Shown: positions 54,091 to 63,727, numbered from the stretch's first letter. The stretch: DNA of 64,000 nucleotides from Dyella sp. AtDHG13 (GCF_003201105.1 NZ_QICJ01000018.1:17691-81690), one strand, 5' to 3'. Notes: generated from the sequence alone by a model not told the origin. Translations and numbers: made by a program.

Positions 54091-55308
54091 TCAGCGCGAA
54101 ACGGCGTTGAACAGCGCCGACGCCAGCGTGTTGTCGGTGGACAGCACCTGCGCATTGGCCTGGTAGTCGCGCTGCGCCTGGATCATGTTCACCAGCTGCG
54201 CCGTGGTATCGGCCGTGTTGGAGCTTTCCAGCGCACCCGACTGGATGGAGCCGAACTGGCCCACGCTCGCCGTGCCCATCACCGCCGGGCCGGAATCCGT
54301 GCTGGCCGCCCAGGTGGTGTTGCCCATCTGGCGCAGGCCCTGCACGTTGGCGAAGTTGGCAATCGCCACCTGGCCGATCTGCGTGCTCTGGTTGTTCGAG
54401 TAGTAGGCGGTGATCACGCCCTTGCTGTCGATGTCGATGCTCGACAGCGTGCCCGCCTCGAAGCCGTTCTGCTGGATGGTGCCGGCCGAATAGTCGGTGC
54501 CGTACTGCGTGGTGTTGGTGACGTTGAGCGACAGCGTCAACGGCGAGGAGCCATTGCCCAGGTTCACCGTGTTGAACGCCAGCGTGCCGTTGGTCGGCGT
54601 GGCGAGCTTGCCGGTGGTGTCGAAGGTCACCGGCTGCGTGCCGGCGCTCTGGCCATCCACGTACAGGTTGGCATCCCAGGTGTTGGTGCCGGTCTTCACG
54701 TAGTAGACCGTGGCCTGGTGCGAACCGCCCTGCGAGTCGTACACGGTCACCGGCGCGGCCGCGTTGTAGCTGGTGGAGTCGGTGGTACTGAAGGCGTTGG
54801 TCGGCACGGTGGCGCTCGCCGGCAGGTTCGACGACAGCGTGATGGTGGAGGTGGCCGTGGCGTTGCTCTGCGCCGTCACCCAGTTGAAGTCGGTGAGCGT
54901 GCTGGTGTCGAAGCCGCCGGCGCCATTGGCCTTGTACATCTGCAGGTGCGCGCCGTCCGGCGTAGTGATGTAGCCGTTGGGGTTCTTCTGGAAATCGCCG
55001 GCGCGTGTGTACTGCACGCCGCTGCCGTTGTTCACCACGAAGAAGCCGTTGCCGCTGATGGCCAGGTCCAGGCTGTTGCTGGTGGTCTGGATGTCGCCCT
55101 GGTTGAACTGCTGGGCCACGTCCTGCAGGCGCACGCCGCTGCCCACCGCGGTGGAATTGAGGTTGAGGCCAGTCACCGCGTAGATGTCCGCGAACTCCGC
55201 GCGCGAACCCTTGAAGCCGGTGGTGTTGGCGTTGGCGATGTTGTTGGCGATGACGTTGAGATCGGACTGGGCAGCGTTGATGCCGCTGAGCGCCGTATTG
55301 AGTGCCAT
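54091..55308 (-). CDS. flgE: Flagellar hook protein FlgE
   Basis: A 405-residue hook subunit: ALSGINAAQSDLNVIANNIA NANTTGFKGSRAEFADIY at the N-terminus and TAQLVNMIQAQRDYQANAQV at the C-terminus. The middle is rich in Thr, Asn and Ser, as in hook proteins of this size. Confidence 0.96.
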   Translation of the reverse strand: MALNTALSGINAAQSDLNVIANNIANANTTGFKGSRAEFADIYAVTGLNLNSTAVGSGVRLQDVAQQFNQGDIQTTSNSLDLAISGNGFFVVNNGSGVQYTRAGDFQKNPNGYITTPDGAHLQMYKANGAGGFDTSTLTDFNWVTAQSNATATSTITLSSNLPASATVPTNAFSTTDSTSYNAAAPVTVYDSQGGSHQATVYYVKTGTNTWDANLYVDGQSAGTQPVTFDTTGKLATPTNGTLAFNTVNLGNGSSPLTLSLNVTNTTQYGTDYSAGTIQQNGFEAGTLSSIDIDSKGVITAYYSNNQSTQIGQVAIANFANVQGLRQMGNTTWAASTDSGPAVMGTASVGQFGSIQSGALESSNTADTTAQLVNMIQAQRDYQANAQVLSTDNTLASALFNAVSR

Positions 55309-55342
55309 GTTCGTTTACCTCGTGAGGAGGACGCGTCGCGCG

Positions 55343-56020
55343 TCAGAGAATCTGTGCCACCTGGCTGAGCGGCACGCCGCCCACGCCCGATACCTGCAGG
55401 TACGTGCCCAGCGAACTGCCGCCGTAGCCCACGCCCGTCACCGTGCCGGCGACGTAGGTGTCCAGCGAGGTGCTGCCGCTGGCCGCCTTGACGGTGTACG
55501 TGCCCGCCGCGAGCGCGTTGCCGTTGTCGTCCTTGCCGTCCCAGCTGAACTGCGCCAGGCCCGCGCTCTGCGCGCCCAGCGGAAGGTTGCGCACCACGTT
55601 GCCGTTGCCGTCCAGGATCTGCACGTTGACGGTGGTGGCGCTGGTCACGTTCACCGCGCCCTTCACCGCGTCGCTGCCGTCGTAGGTGGCCGAGCTGCCC
55701 GGCACCAGCACCTCGCGATTGACCAGGTTCGAGGAGCTGAGCACCTGCGAGGTCTGCATGGCCGTGTTGACGTTGGTGGCGAGCGACTGCAGGTCGGTAT
55801 CCAGCTGCTGCGTCGCCGACAGCTGGCTGAACTGCGCCATCTGCGAGACGAACTGCGAGTTGTCGACCGGGTTGGTCGGATCCTGCGCCTGCAGCTGCGC
55901 GGTCATCAGCTTGAGGAAATCCGCCTGCGTCATCGTGCTCGACAGCGCCGAGTTCACGCTGGAGGTGCTGCTCGAACTCGAACTGCTGCTGGTATTCGTG
56001 GTGCTTGGAATCGTGGACAC
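55343..56020 (-). CDS. flgD: Hook assembly scaffold FlgD
   Basis: A 225-residue hook cap. After a Ser/Thr-rich start come the FlgD motif TQADFLKLMTAQLQAQDPTN and FVSQMAQFSQLSATQQL, then the FLG_D1/Ig-like part with FSWDGKDDNGNALAAGTYTV. It lies 34 bases before flgE. Confidence 0.95.
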   Translation of the reverse strand: MSTIPSTTNTSSSSSSSSTSSVNSALSSTMTQADFLKLMTAQLQAQDPTNPVDNSQFVSQMAQFSQLSATQQLDTDLQSLATNVNTAMQTSQVLSSSNLVNREVLVPGSSATYDGSDAVKGAVNVTSATTVNVQILDGNGNVVRNLPLGAQSAGLAQFSWDGKDDNGNALAAGTYTVKAASGSTSLDTYVAGTVTGVGYGGSSLGTYLQVSGVGGVPLSQVAQIL

Positions 56021-56036
56021 GAGGGCTCCTCCCGGC

Positions 56037-56465
56037 TCACTTGCCGAGGTCGAGGGTCTTGAGCATCAACTGCTTGGTGGTATTCATCGCCTCGACGTTG
56101 TTCTGGTACGAACGCGACGCGGTGATCATGTTCACCAGCTCATCGATGGGATTGACGTTGCTGCCGTACACGTAGCCGTTGGCGTCGGCCATCGGGTTGC
56201 CCGGCTCGTAACGCGTCTGCACGTCGGCCTGGCTTTCCGTCACGCCCTGCACCTGCACGCCCACCGCGCTGTCGCTGTCGGCATGCATCGCGCCGCCCAC
56301 CGCCTTCTGCACGGCGGAGAACAGCGGTTCCTTCGCGCGGTACGCGCCTTCCGGCGTGCTCGACACGCTGTCGGCATTGGCGAGGTTGCTGGCCACGGTG
56401 TTCAGGCGCAGCGACTGCGCCGCCATGCCCGAGCCCGCGACATCGAAAATCTTGAACATGGACAT
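56037..56465 (-). CDS. flgC: Proximal rod protein FlgC
   Basis: A 142-residue rod protein: FKIFDVAGSGMAAQSLRLNT, VASNLANADSVSSTPEGAYR and the C-terminal NPIDELVNMITASRSYQNNV. It is coupled to flgB by ATGA overlap. Confidence 0.96.
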   Translation of the reverse strand: MSMFKIFDVAGSGMAAQSLRLNTVASNLANADSVSSTPEGAYRAKEPLFSAVQKAVGGAMHADSDSAVGVQVQGVTESQADVQTRYEPGNPMADANGYVYGSNVNPIDELVNMITASRSYQNNVEAMNTTKQLMLKTLDLGK

Positions 56466-56866
56466 CAGCCCTGGCCTCCGGTGATGGCCGTGCGCAGCAT
56501 GTGGATCTGCGCCGTGATGAAGGAAAGACTGGCCTGGTAATGCACGCCGTTGGCGGCGAAGTTGGCCTGCTCGACCTGCGTATCCACCGTATTGCCGTCC
56601 ATCGACGGCTGCGTGGGCACGCGGTACGCCAGCTGCTGCGCCGCCTGCGCCTGCGGATCGATCTGCCCCGGCTGCGTGATCGTCATCGCCAGCGTGCTAC
56701 TGGTACCGCTGGCATTGGCCATGGCCTTCTTGAAGTCCACATCGCGCGCGAGATAGCCCGGCGTGTCGGCATTGGCCAGATTGCTCGCCAGCACCTCACT
56801 GCGCTTCTGCCACGTATCCAGCGCTTGCGTATGCAGACCGAACAGGTTGTCGTTGATCGAACTCAT
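56465..56866 (-). CDS. flgB: Proximal rod protein FlgB
   Basis: A 133-residue rod protein: LFGLHTQALDTWQKRSEVLA SNLANADTPGYLARDVDFKK, ending in a helix typical of FlgB. It is the first gene of the flgB-to-flgL unit and has a perfect sigma-54 element 38 bases upstream. Confidence 0.96.
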   Translation of the reverse strand: MSSINDNLFGLHTQALDTWQKRSEVLASNLANADTPGYLARDVDFKKAMANASGTSSTLAMTITQPGQIDPQAQAAQQLAYRVPTQPSMDGNTVDTQVEQANFAANGVHYQASLSFITAQIHMLRTAITGGQG

Positions 56867-56903
56867 CGCTCACTCCTGCGGCGGGGGCCGCGGAAGGGCT
56901 TGA

Positions 56904-56918
56904 GCAAGTTGCGTGCCA
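56904..56918 (-). promoter_or_regulatory. Sigma-54 promoter of flgBCDEFGHIJKL
   Basis: On the minus strand TGGCACGCAACTTGC, a full -24/-12 match. The predicted start point is about 26 bases before the flgB ATG. Confidence 0.9.
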
Positions 56919-57090
56919 TGGGTTGGGTGGTGGCTGGGAAGCCGCGCTGCGACTGGGTTTGTCGCGTTTTACGCAAACGCCGCGAAGGGGTTTCGGGCGG
57001 TGATGTCGGAAAGTCGACGCCGGGTGTGGCGGGTTTCCTGACGGGGCTTGTTTGGGCTGAGGATCATCGCAACATTGCCGTGAGCCGGCT

Positions 57091-58373
57091 CCCTCTCCCC
57101 TCCGGGGAGAGGGCTGGGGTGAGGGGTGGGTGCTCGCCGCACCGCTTCATGCTTAGCCGTCTCGCCTGCGAACCACACAAAAGGGGCAAGGGCAGGAGGC
57201 GCCTTCCAACAGCCGAAGGGCTGGTCATCCAGTGGCTTTGCTTTTGGATGTCGTGTTGCGGTGATTGGCACCTTCGAGCGTTCCCGCGACTTGGCCGCCT
57301 ACGCGGCGGGCGTTTCGACCTTCTGCCGAAGGCCGAGTCACTTTTCTTTTGCTGGCCCAAAAGAAAAGTAACCCAAAGAAAATGGCCTTCAGAGCCAACG
57401 CCCGTAGCATTTCGTAGGGATAAGCCCGAACGGGTGAGGTGCGTTGTGGCTTGGCAACCTTCGCCGCTACACAGTGGGTAATTCGGAGCGCTTCGCAACG
57501 CGCCTTGGCGGAGAGGGCTTAAAGCAGCTTGCGCTACGCTTCCCGACTGCTGAGGCTAGGTAAAGGGGACGCTGCGCTTCCCGACCCGCGAGGAGAACTC
57601 GCCAGCTCTCGGCTAGCCATTTCCGTAGCGCGATGCTCCACTTCCACAGCACCACATTCCAACACGGCACCTCATTCCTGCTTTTGGAGCCGATTCAAAT
57701 TTCGCGCGTGTGCACATTTCGCCTCACCGTCATCCCCGCGAAAGCGGGAGGTGCTTCATCAACAGCCAAAGGCTGGTCATCCAGTGTCTTTAAGCCTTCT
57801 CGCAGCGAATAAAGTCGCTGGATCCCCGCTTTCGCGGGGATGACGGTGAGGGAACCGGAGTTATCCCGGAGATTTTGAACAACCTCCAAGGCAGGCGCTC
57901 CTCGCCTGCCACGACGCGAGGTGCCGCGCAGCGGCACGAGCCGTCGGCTCGCGGCTCTTGATCTTCCGGGCCCCGTATGAGGCGGCGGGCGGGTGGAGAT
58001 CAGGCCCCGCAGGGGTGCCTGGCAGGACGCCAGGCACTTTTCGTCGGGGCAGGAGCCCCGTCGAAAAGCCCGTAACCCGTCCGCGTACCTATCGGGCTTC
58101 AGCCCGATAGGCGCCGATTCCGGGGGGCCCTTCTCTTTGGTTACTTTCTCTTGGGCAAGCAAGAGAAAGTAACCCGGCCTCCGGCAGGAGGTCGGAACGC
58201 CCGCCGCGTAGGCGGCTAGGTCGCGGGAACGCCAAAAAGAGCCGATCAAACCTCCACGCGACAACCGACCACGACCGAAACTGGATCCCGGCCTACGCCG
58301 GGATGACGGTTCTTTTGAAGTAGTGAGGCAAGAGCGCCCCCTCACCCCAACCCTCTCCCCAAAGGGGAGAGGG
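57091..58373. mobile_element. Long inverted-repeat element, copy 2 (1283 bp, non-coding)
   Basis: Bounded by CCCTCTCCCC-TCC-GGGGAGAGGG (57091-57113) and CCCTCTCCCC-AAA-GGGGAGAGGG (58351-58373). The inner arms run about 57228-57387 and 58125-58287. The interior follows copy 1 (31419-32710) almost base for base, with scattered substitutions and small indels, in the same orientation. It fills the space between the flgB promoter and the 3' end of cheV. Predicted frames in the two copies shift relative to each other, so the conservation is at DNA or RNA level, not protein. Confidence 0.8.
57722..57852. repeat. Paired-palindrome repeat nested in long element copy 2
   Basis: CCTCACCGTCATCCCCGCG...GCGGG at the left and GTCGCTGGATCCCCGC...GCGGGGATGACGGTGAGGG at the right. 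The spacer differs from that in copy 1 and is about 27 bases longer (it contains AACAGCCAAAGGCTGGTC), showing an insertion between the two hairpins. Confidence 0.8.
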
Positions 58374-58390
58374 AGAAAAGCGCGCAGCGC

Positions 58391-59320
58391 TCAGAACTCC
58401 GCCATCCCCTCAGGCATCAAATCCAACACCACCTGCGCCAACACATCCGGCTGAAACTTCGCCACAAAGCGATCCGCATTCACCTCGCGCACCATCGCCT
58501 CATTGAAGATGCCGCTGATCGAACTGTGCAGCACCACCTTCAGCGAGCGCAGCGCCGGCGTCTCGCGGATCGCGCGCGTCAACGCGTAGCCATCCAGGCG
58601 CGGCATCTCGATATCGGACACCACCAGCGTCACGCGCTCTTCGCCTTGCGTGTCCGCGATCTCCTGCAGCTTTTCCAGCGCCTCGCGGCCATCCGTCGCC
58701 ACCACGCACTCCACGTCCATCTGACGGAACAGGTTCACCAGCTGGTTGCGGGCGACGAGGGAGTCGTCCACTACCATCACGCGGCGGGGTTGCAGGTCGT
58801 GCACGCGGGCGATGCGTTGCATGGGCGCGGAGAGTTCGGTGTTGGTGGCGTTGAGGCTGGCCAGCACGTGTTCCACGTCGACCACCGCGACCAGGGCGCC
58901 GTCCACGCGCGTCACCGCATTGACGCGGCTGCCGAAGCCCAGCGCGGGCGGTGGCACGGCCAGGGATTCGCCGTCGCAATGCACCAGGCGCTGAGGTTCG
59001 GCCACGAGGAAGCCCTGCACGCTGCGGCTGAACTCGGTGACCATCAGGTGCGCCGACGCCGCCTCGCGCAACGACGGATAGCCCAGCGCCACGGCCAGGT
59101 CGATCACCGGGATGGTGGTGCCGCGGTAGTCGCAGCTGCCGGCGATCAGCGCGTGGGCGTCGGGCATGCGTTCCATCGGAGGGCGGCGCATGACTTCGCG
59201 CACCTTGAAGACGTTGATGCCGAACAACTGCTCGTCGCCCATGCGGAACAGCAGCATGGCCACGCGGTTGTGTCCCGCGAGCCGGGTCTGCTGTTCCACC
59301 TTGTCCATCCACGCGCTCAT
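58391..59320 (-). CDS. cheV: Chemotaxis coupling/response-regulator protein CheV
   Basis: A 309-residue fusion of a CheW-like domain (about 20-160, MGDEQLFGINVFKVREVMRR, YRGTTIPVIDLAVAL) and a receiver domain (about 180-305, RVMVVDDSLVARNQL, phospho-Asp in VVSDIEMPRLDG, and VAKFQPD). It couples receptors to CheA and may buffer phosphate. The start at 59320 follows a GGAAACCGC stretch; the open frame beyond it overlaps the promoter region. It has its own sigma-28 box. Confidence 0.95.
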   Translation of the reverse strand: MSAWMDKVEQQTRLAGHNRVAMLLFRMGDEQLFGINVFKVREVMRRPPMERMPDAHALIAGSCDYRGTTIPVIDLAVALGYPSLREAASAHLMVTEFSRSVQGFLVAEPQRLVHCDGESLAVPPPALGFGSRVNAVTRVDGALVAVVDVEHVLASLNATNTELSAPMQRIARVHDLQPRRVMVVDDSLVARNQLVNLFRQMDVECVVATDGREALEKLQEIADTQGEERVTLVVSDIEMPRLDGYALTRAIRETPALRSLKVVLHSSISGIFNEAMVREVNADRFVAKFQPDVLAQVVLDLMPEGMAEF

Positions 59321-59361
59321 GCGGTTTCCTCGCGGCGGCCCAGCCGCCCTCAACTGTTCGC

Positions 59362-59388
59362 GTATCGGCCGGGCACGCGCCGGCTTGA
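59362..59388 (-). promoter_or_regulatory. Sigma-28 promoter of cheV
   Basis: On the minus strand TCAAGCCG (59388-59381), 11 bases, GCCGATAC (59369-59362). It lies 42 bases before the cheV ATG and is divergent from the box at 59423-59449. Confidence 0.82.
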
Positions 59389-59422
59389 GGGCCGCTGCCC
59401 GCCGTGGCACGTCGCTTGCTTC

Positions 59423-59449
59423 TCAAGTTCCGACGTTCGCCGCCGATGC
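59423..59449 (+). promoter_or_regulatory. Sigma-28 promoter of the soluble MCP-flgA unit
   Basis: TCAAGTTC (59423-59430), 11 bases, GCCGATGC (59442-59449), 36 bases before the ATG at 59485. The divergent pair with cheV puts both under FliA. Confidence 0.82.
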
Positions 59450-59484
59450 CGGGGGCGACCCTTATAGGAAGGAACGATCCACCC

Positions 59485-60792
59485 ATGAGTCTGATCTGGA
59501 GCCAGCACCTCGCCGACCTCGCCCGCGCCGCCGCGGCGGGAGACCAGGCGCGGGTCGCACAGCTGTCGGCCCGCCATCCGCGCGCAGCGCAGGCGCTGGC
59601 CCCGTTGCTGGCGGCCGTGTCCACCTCGCGGCCGCCGGCGGCCGTCGCCATGCAGACGATGGAACAGCTGGGCCTGGTGCTGGGCGCGGCGCAGCAGTTG
59701 TCTCGCGAGCAGGCCTCCATGCATCAGTCGGCGCAGGAAAGCCGCGACGACGTCGGCCGTTTGACGGACGGCAGCGCCGGAATCTCGACGTCGCTGCAGC
59801 AGATCGCCACCAGCCTGAGCTATGCGCGTCAGACTGGCGAAAGCAGCGAGCGCAGCGTGAGCGAGCTGGATGGCCAGTTGCGCCTGCTGCGCACCGCGCT
59901 GTCGGCGATGAACCGCAACCAGAGCAAGCTGGCCGAACAGGTCGCGCAGATCCGCAAGCTCACCGGTGTGGTGCAGGAGATCGCGCACCAGACCAACCTG
60001 GTGGCGCTCAACGCCGCCATCGAAGCCGCCCGCGCGGGCGAGGCCGGCCGCGGTTTCGCCGTGGTGGCCGACGAGGTCAAGCAGCTGGCCGAGAAGACCA
60101 GCCAGGCCACCGACGAGATCGAAGCGGTGACCGGCTCCATCGGCGAGTTCTCCCAGCAGCTCGACGGCGACGTGCAGCAGGGCCTGCAGCGCCTCGACCG
60201 CGCGCAGGGCGGCGTCACCCAGACCGAAACCTCGCTGCGCGATAGCAGCGAAGCGCTGCGCCAGATCGACGAGCGCATCGCCACCATGCACAAGAACCAG
60301 GATGCGCAGCACGCGCGCGCCGTCGCCGCACAGGCGGCGCTGGGCGTGTGGCATCGCCGCTCCGCCGAGGCCATGCGCCAGTCCGAAGCCCTCAACCGTG
60401 GCGCGCTGCTTGGCCACCGCCTTGCGCTGGACTGGCTGGAAACCGAAACCGGACAGGACCCGGCCAGCCTCAGCCTGACCGTGCGCGAAGCTGCGCAAGG
60501 CCTGCGCCAGGCGATGGAACTGGCGCTGCAGGAACCCGCCGCGCTCGATCGCCGCTGGTTCGACACGCAGGCGCTCACCCGCACGCTCGATCGCCTCACC
60601 GCCGGCCGCAGCGGCGACGCCGCCGCCAGCGCGCTGAGCGCCAGCGGCCTGCGCCTGCGCGAACAGGGCCAGACGTTCGCCACCCTGCTCTGCGACGGCC
60701 AGCTCGACCAGGCCAGCCAGCTGATGCATCAATTGGAGAGCGAGCGCGAAACCTTGCTCGCCCAGCTCAACGTGCTGCTGGCCGACCTGTGA
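59485..60792 (+). CDS. Soluble methyl-accepting chemotaxis-like protein
   Basis: A 435-residue protein with no TM helix or HAMP domain. An N-terminal alanine-rich helical segment (1-50) leads into a signalling coiled coil with the conserved tip ([20 protein letters not shown] near 165-184, [20 protein letters not shown] near 188-207). About 125 residues after the coiled coil are helical and not assigned to a known domain; I see no CZB zinc-binding signature. Its stop overlaps the GTG start of flgA. A cytosolic receptor tied to the flgA operon is the best description; its signal is unknown. Confidence 0.88.
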   Translation: MSLIWSQHLADLARAAAAGDQARVAQLSARHPRAAQALAPLLAAVSTSRPPAAVAMQTMEQLGLVLGAAQQLSREQASMHQSAQESRDDVGRLTDGSAGISTSLQQIATSLSYARQTGESSERSVSELDGQLRLLRTALSAMNRNQSKLAEQVAQIRKLTGVVQEIAHQTNLVALNAAIEAARAGEAGRGFAVVADEVKQLAEKTSQATDEIEAVTGSIGEFSQQLDGDVQQGLQRLDRAQGGVTQTETSLRDSSEALRQIDERIATMHKNQDAQHARAVAAQAALGVWHRRSAEAMRQSEALNRGALLGHRLALDWLETETGQDPASLSLTVREAAQGLRQAMELALQEPAALDRRWFDTQALTRTLDRLTAGRSGDAAASALSASGLRLREQGQTFATLLCDGQLDQASQLMHQLESERETLLAQLNVLLADL

Positions 60793-61481
60793 ACCTGCGC
60801 CTGCTGGCCGCCCTGCTGCTTGGCGCCCTCGTGCTGCCCGCCCATGCCGCGGAGCCGGCACAGGCGGCGCGCGCGACCGCGGAGCAATGGTTGCGTGGCC
60901 AGTACCAGACACCGGGCAGCCGTGTCGTCGCCCAGGCCGCGGAACTGGATACGCGCACGCTGCAGCTCGCACCGTGCCCCACCGCGCTCGGCGCCAGCCT
61001 GCAGGCCGGCGCCCGGCTGATGCCGCGCATGACGGTGCTGGTGCGCTGTCCCGGTGCGGACGGCTGGACCCTGCACGTGCCCGTGCAGTTGCAGGTGTTC
61101 CGCCAGGTCGTGGTGCTGGTGCGGCCCCTGCAGCGCGGCGACGGCGTGCGGCCGGACGACGTGCGCCTGGAAGAGCGCGACATCACCCGGCTCGGCTATG
61201 GCTTCGTCAGCGACGTGGCGGACCTGCAAGGACGCACCCTGGCCCGCGCCCTGAGCGCCGGCAGCGTCGTCACGCCTTCCGCCCTGGGCGGCCGCAGCGC
61301 GGTGAAGGCAGGTGACCAGGTGCAACTGGTCTCCCGGCTCAGCGGCATCGAGGTGCGCGCCAGCGGCGTCGCCCTGGGCAGCGGGGACAGCGGTTCGCGC
61401 CTGAAGGTGCGCAACGGCAGTTCCGGCAAGGTCATCGACGCCATGGTCATGGCGCCCGGCGAGGTGCTCGCCCTGCCCTGA
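60789..61481 (+). CDS. flgA: Flagellar P-ring assembly chaperone FlgA
   Basis: A 230-residue periplasmic protein with a signal peptide ([20 protein letters not shown]) and a C-terminal SAF domain ([54 protein letters not shown]). It starts at GTG 60789, coupled (GTGA) to the MCP gene. It assists FlgI polymerisation. Confidence 0.92.
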   Translation: MNLRLLAALLLGALVLPAHAAEPAQAARATAEQWLRGQYQTPGSRVVAQAAELDTRTLQLAPCPTALGASLQAGARLMPRMTVLVRCPGADGWTLHVPVQLQVFRQVVVLVRPLQRGDGVRPDDVRLEERDITRLGYGFVSDVADLQGRTLARALSAGSVVTPSALGGRSAVKAGDQVQLVSRLSGIEVRASGVALGSGDSGSRLKVRNGSSGKVIDAMVMAPGEVLALP

Positions 61482-61500
61482 CCCGACGCGCATAAACCAT

Positions 61501-61527
61501 TAAAGTTTGCCGCCAGCCGGCCGATCC
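61501..61527 (+). promoter_or_regulatory. Sigma-28 promoter of flgM-flgN
   Basis: TAAAGTTT (61501-61508, perfect), 11 bases, GCCGATCC (61520-61527, 6/8). It lies 40 bases before the flgM ATG. Confidence 0.92.
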
Positions 61528-61566
61528 TGTCAGTAACAGGGCCAGTCATCCAAGAGAAACGGACCC

Positions 61567-61890
61567 ATGAACACCACGATTTCCAACAACGGCTTGCCGA
61601 AGCTTCCCCAGCCCCCCTCGGGCCAGGGCAACAGCGCGACGCAGGGCCCCTCCGGCACGACGTCCAGCGACGCCGCCAGCAGCGGCGCCGGCTCGACCGA
61701 CCGCGTGCAGCTGACCGATTCGGCACGTGCACTGCAGGAAGCAGCCCGCACCAACAGCGGTGCCACCATGGACACGAAGAAAGTCGAGCAGATCCGCCAG
61801 TCGCTGGCCAACGGCACCTACAAGGTCGACGCCGGCCGCATCGCCGATCGCATGATGTCGCTCGAAAACCAGATCAACGGCAAGTCATGA
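61567..61890 (+). CDS. flgM: Anti-sigma-28 factor FlgM
   Basis: A 107-residue protein. The first 45 residues are Gly/Ser/Pro-rich and disordered, and the C-terminal sigma-binding part has DTKKVEQIRQSLANGTYKVD and AGRIADRMMSLENQ. It holds FliA until it is exported through the finished hook. It overlaps flgN by ATGA. Confidence 0.95.
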   Translation: MNTTISNNGLPKLPQPPSGQGNSATQGPSGTTSSDAASSGAGSTDRVQLTDSARALQEAARTNSGATMDTKKVEQIRQSLANGTYKVDAGRIADRMMSLENQINGKS

Positions 61891-62333
61891 ACGCATCCCT
61901 GCAAGCCGAACTGGACCATGCCCTGACGGCCGCGGTCGAGGAGATGCGGCTGGCAGTGGATCAATTGATGGACGCGCTCACCAGCGAGCGCACCGCCCTG
62001 GAAACGGCCGACGTCGACACGCTCAACCAGGCCGGCGCCAGCAAGCACGAACTCATGCTGCGGCTGGAACAGCTCGACAGCGAACGCGTGCAGCTGAGCC
62101 AGGGCGCACCGGAGGCCAGCCGCACGCTGGCGCCGAAATGGCAGGAAGTATTGCAGTCGCTGCGCGCCTGCCAGCAACTGAACCAGCGCAACGGCTACCT
62201 CGTCGGCATCCGCCTGCAGCAGGTGCGCAAGGCGCTGGCGGTACTGACCGGCAACGAAACGGAAGCAAGCGTGTACGGCCGCGCGGGAGACCTGCGCACG
62301 AGCCTGCGCTCGCAACCGCTGGCCGAAGCCTGA
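61887..62333 (+). CDS. flgN: Flagellar chaperone FlgN
   Basis: A 148-residue helical protein, family start LDHALTAAVEEMRLAVDQLM DALTSERTALETAD and late helix QLNQRNGYLVGIRLQQVRKA. It is the chaperone for FlgK and FlgL. It is translationally coupled to flgM. Confidence 0.93.
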   Translation: MNASLQAELDHALTAAVEEMRLAVDQLMDALTSERTALETADVDTLNQAGASKHELMLRLEQLDSERVQLSQGAPEASRTLAPKWQEVLQSLRACQQLNQRNGYLVGIRLQQVRKALAVLTGNETEASVYGRAGDLRTSLRSQPLAEA

Positions 62334-62427
62334 GCATGCAGCAACACGCGCGCACGGTTCCATGCGTGCGCCAGTTTGTCGGCGGCGTTGCCGTCCCACT
62401 CAACCATCGTCACCACGTCGATTGATC

Positions 62428-63684
62428 ATGAGCGAAGCCGCGGCCATCCCCTCAGCCCAGGACGTTTCCACCGCCAGCGAACTGCCGTTGCCGGTGATCC
62501 GCCTGCCCATGCTGGACAGCCGGCGCGAACTGTTCGCGTACGAGATCGTGTTCCAGGACGACGCCGAGAACGAAGACGCGCTGATGCGCCGCGCGCTCGC
62601 CACCATCACCGACGGCGCCCTCGCCCGCCTCGTGCGCGGCAACCGCACCTTCCTCCGGCTCACCCACGCGCTGCTGATGGAAGACACCGACGTACTGCAG
62701 CACCAGCCGCGGTTCGGCGTGCTGCTCAACCCCGAGGCCGCGGCCGATCCGGCGCTGGTGGAACGCCTCTCGCGCATGGCGCAGCGCGGCTGTCCGCTGA
62801 TGCTCGATGCCGGCGACACCACACTGGAATTCAACCCCGCCGTGGAGCCGCTGCTGAAGATCGTGCAGTTCGTGCGCCTGGACGCCAGCAAGCTCGACCC
62901 GGCCACGCTGCGCTCGCGCAGCGAATACCTGCACGCGCGCGGCACCCATGTCGTCGCCGGCCACGTGGACGACCACGACACCTATCACCGCTGCGAATCG
63001 CTGCCGCTGCAGGCCATCCAGGGCCAGTTCCTGCTCAAGCCCGAACCCGTCGCCGTGCCCGTGCTCGCCGCCAGCCGCCTGAGCCTGCTGCGCCTGATGA
63101 AGGCCCTGCAGGAAGGCAATCCCGGCCCGGTGGAACTGGGCCAAATCGTGCGCGACGACGCCATCCTCAGCTACAAGCTGCTGGGCTGCGTGAACTCCGC
63201 GTACTTCGCCCTGCCGCGCCAGCTCAAGTCGGTGCAGCAGGCCGCCATCTTCTTCGGCGCCGCCCGCCTGCGCAACTGGATCTACACCATGGCGCTGAGC
63301 GGCACCGGCGACCGCCCACCGGAACTGCTGCGCGCCGCGCTCATCCGCGCGCACATGGCCGAAAAACTCGCGCAGGGCATGCCCAGCGAACAACGCGAAA
63401 TGGCCTTCACCGCCGGCCTGTTCTCGCTGCTCGACGCGATGATGGAAGCCCCGATGGATTTCGTGCTGTGGCACCTGCCGCTCGCCCGCGAGATCAGCAG
63501 CGCGCTGCTGGAAAACAAGGGCCCGTTCGCCCCGCTGCTGGAACAGATCCGCGCATGGGAAGCGGGCAACCTGCGTGGCGGCGAAGTACAGCCGCAGGTG
63601 ATTCGCCGCATGGCGGCGATCTATCTGGAAGCGACGCAGTGGGCGGATCACGTTTATGCGTTTGCGGATCAGCGGCCGAATTGA
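62428..63684 (+). CDS. EAL-like/HDOD-domain regulator (YuxH-type)
   Basis: A 418-residue protein. The N-terminal half resembles an EAL fold but is degenerate: the active-site strand reads FAYEIVFQ in place of the EAL signature, and the DDFGTG metal loop is replaced by MLDAGDTTLEF. The C-terminal half (about 215-410) is an HDOD domain with LVELGQIVRDDAILSYKLLG-like helices (VELGQIVRDDAILSYKLLGC, FALPRQLKSVQQAAIFFG). Such proteins usually do not hydrolyse c-di-GMP and act as adaptors. It is 94 bases after flgN with no obvious promoter of its own. Role in motility inferred from position. Confidence 0.88.
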   Translation: MSEAAAIPSAQDVSTASELPLPVIRLPMLDSRRELFAYEIVFQDDAENEDALMRRALATITDGALARLVRGNRTFLRLTHALLMEDTDVLQHQPRFGVLLNPEAAADPALVERLSRMAQRGCPLMLDAGDTTLEFNPAVEPLLKIVQFVRLDASKLDPATLRSRSEYLHARGTHVVAGHVDDHDTYHRCESLPLQAIQGQFLLKPEPVAVPVLAASRLSLLRLMKALQEGNPGPVELGQIVRDDAILSYKLLGCVNSAYFALPRQLKSVQQAAIFFGAARLRNWIYTMALSGTGDRPPELLRAALIRAHMAEKLAQGMPSEQREMAFTAGLFSLLDAMMEAPMDFVLWHLPLAREISSALLENKGPFAPLLEQIRAWEAGNLRGGEVQPQVIRRMAAIYLEATQWADHVYAFADQRPN

Positions 63685-63727
63685 TTCTTGGCCTGGTACG
63701 CAACGGTCCCGACTTGCGGCTTTTGCT

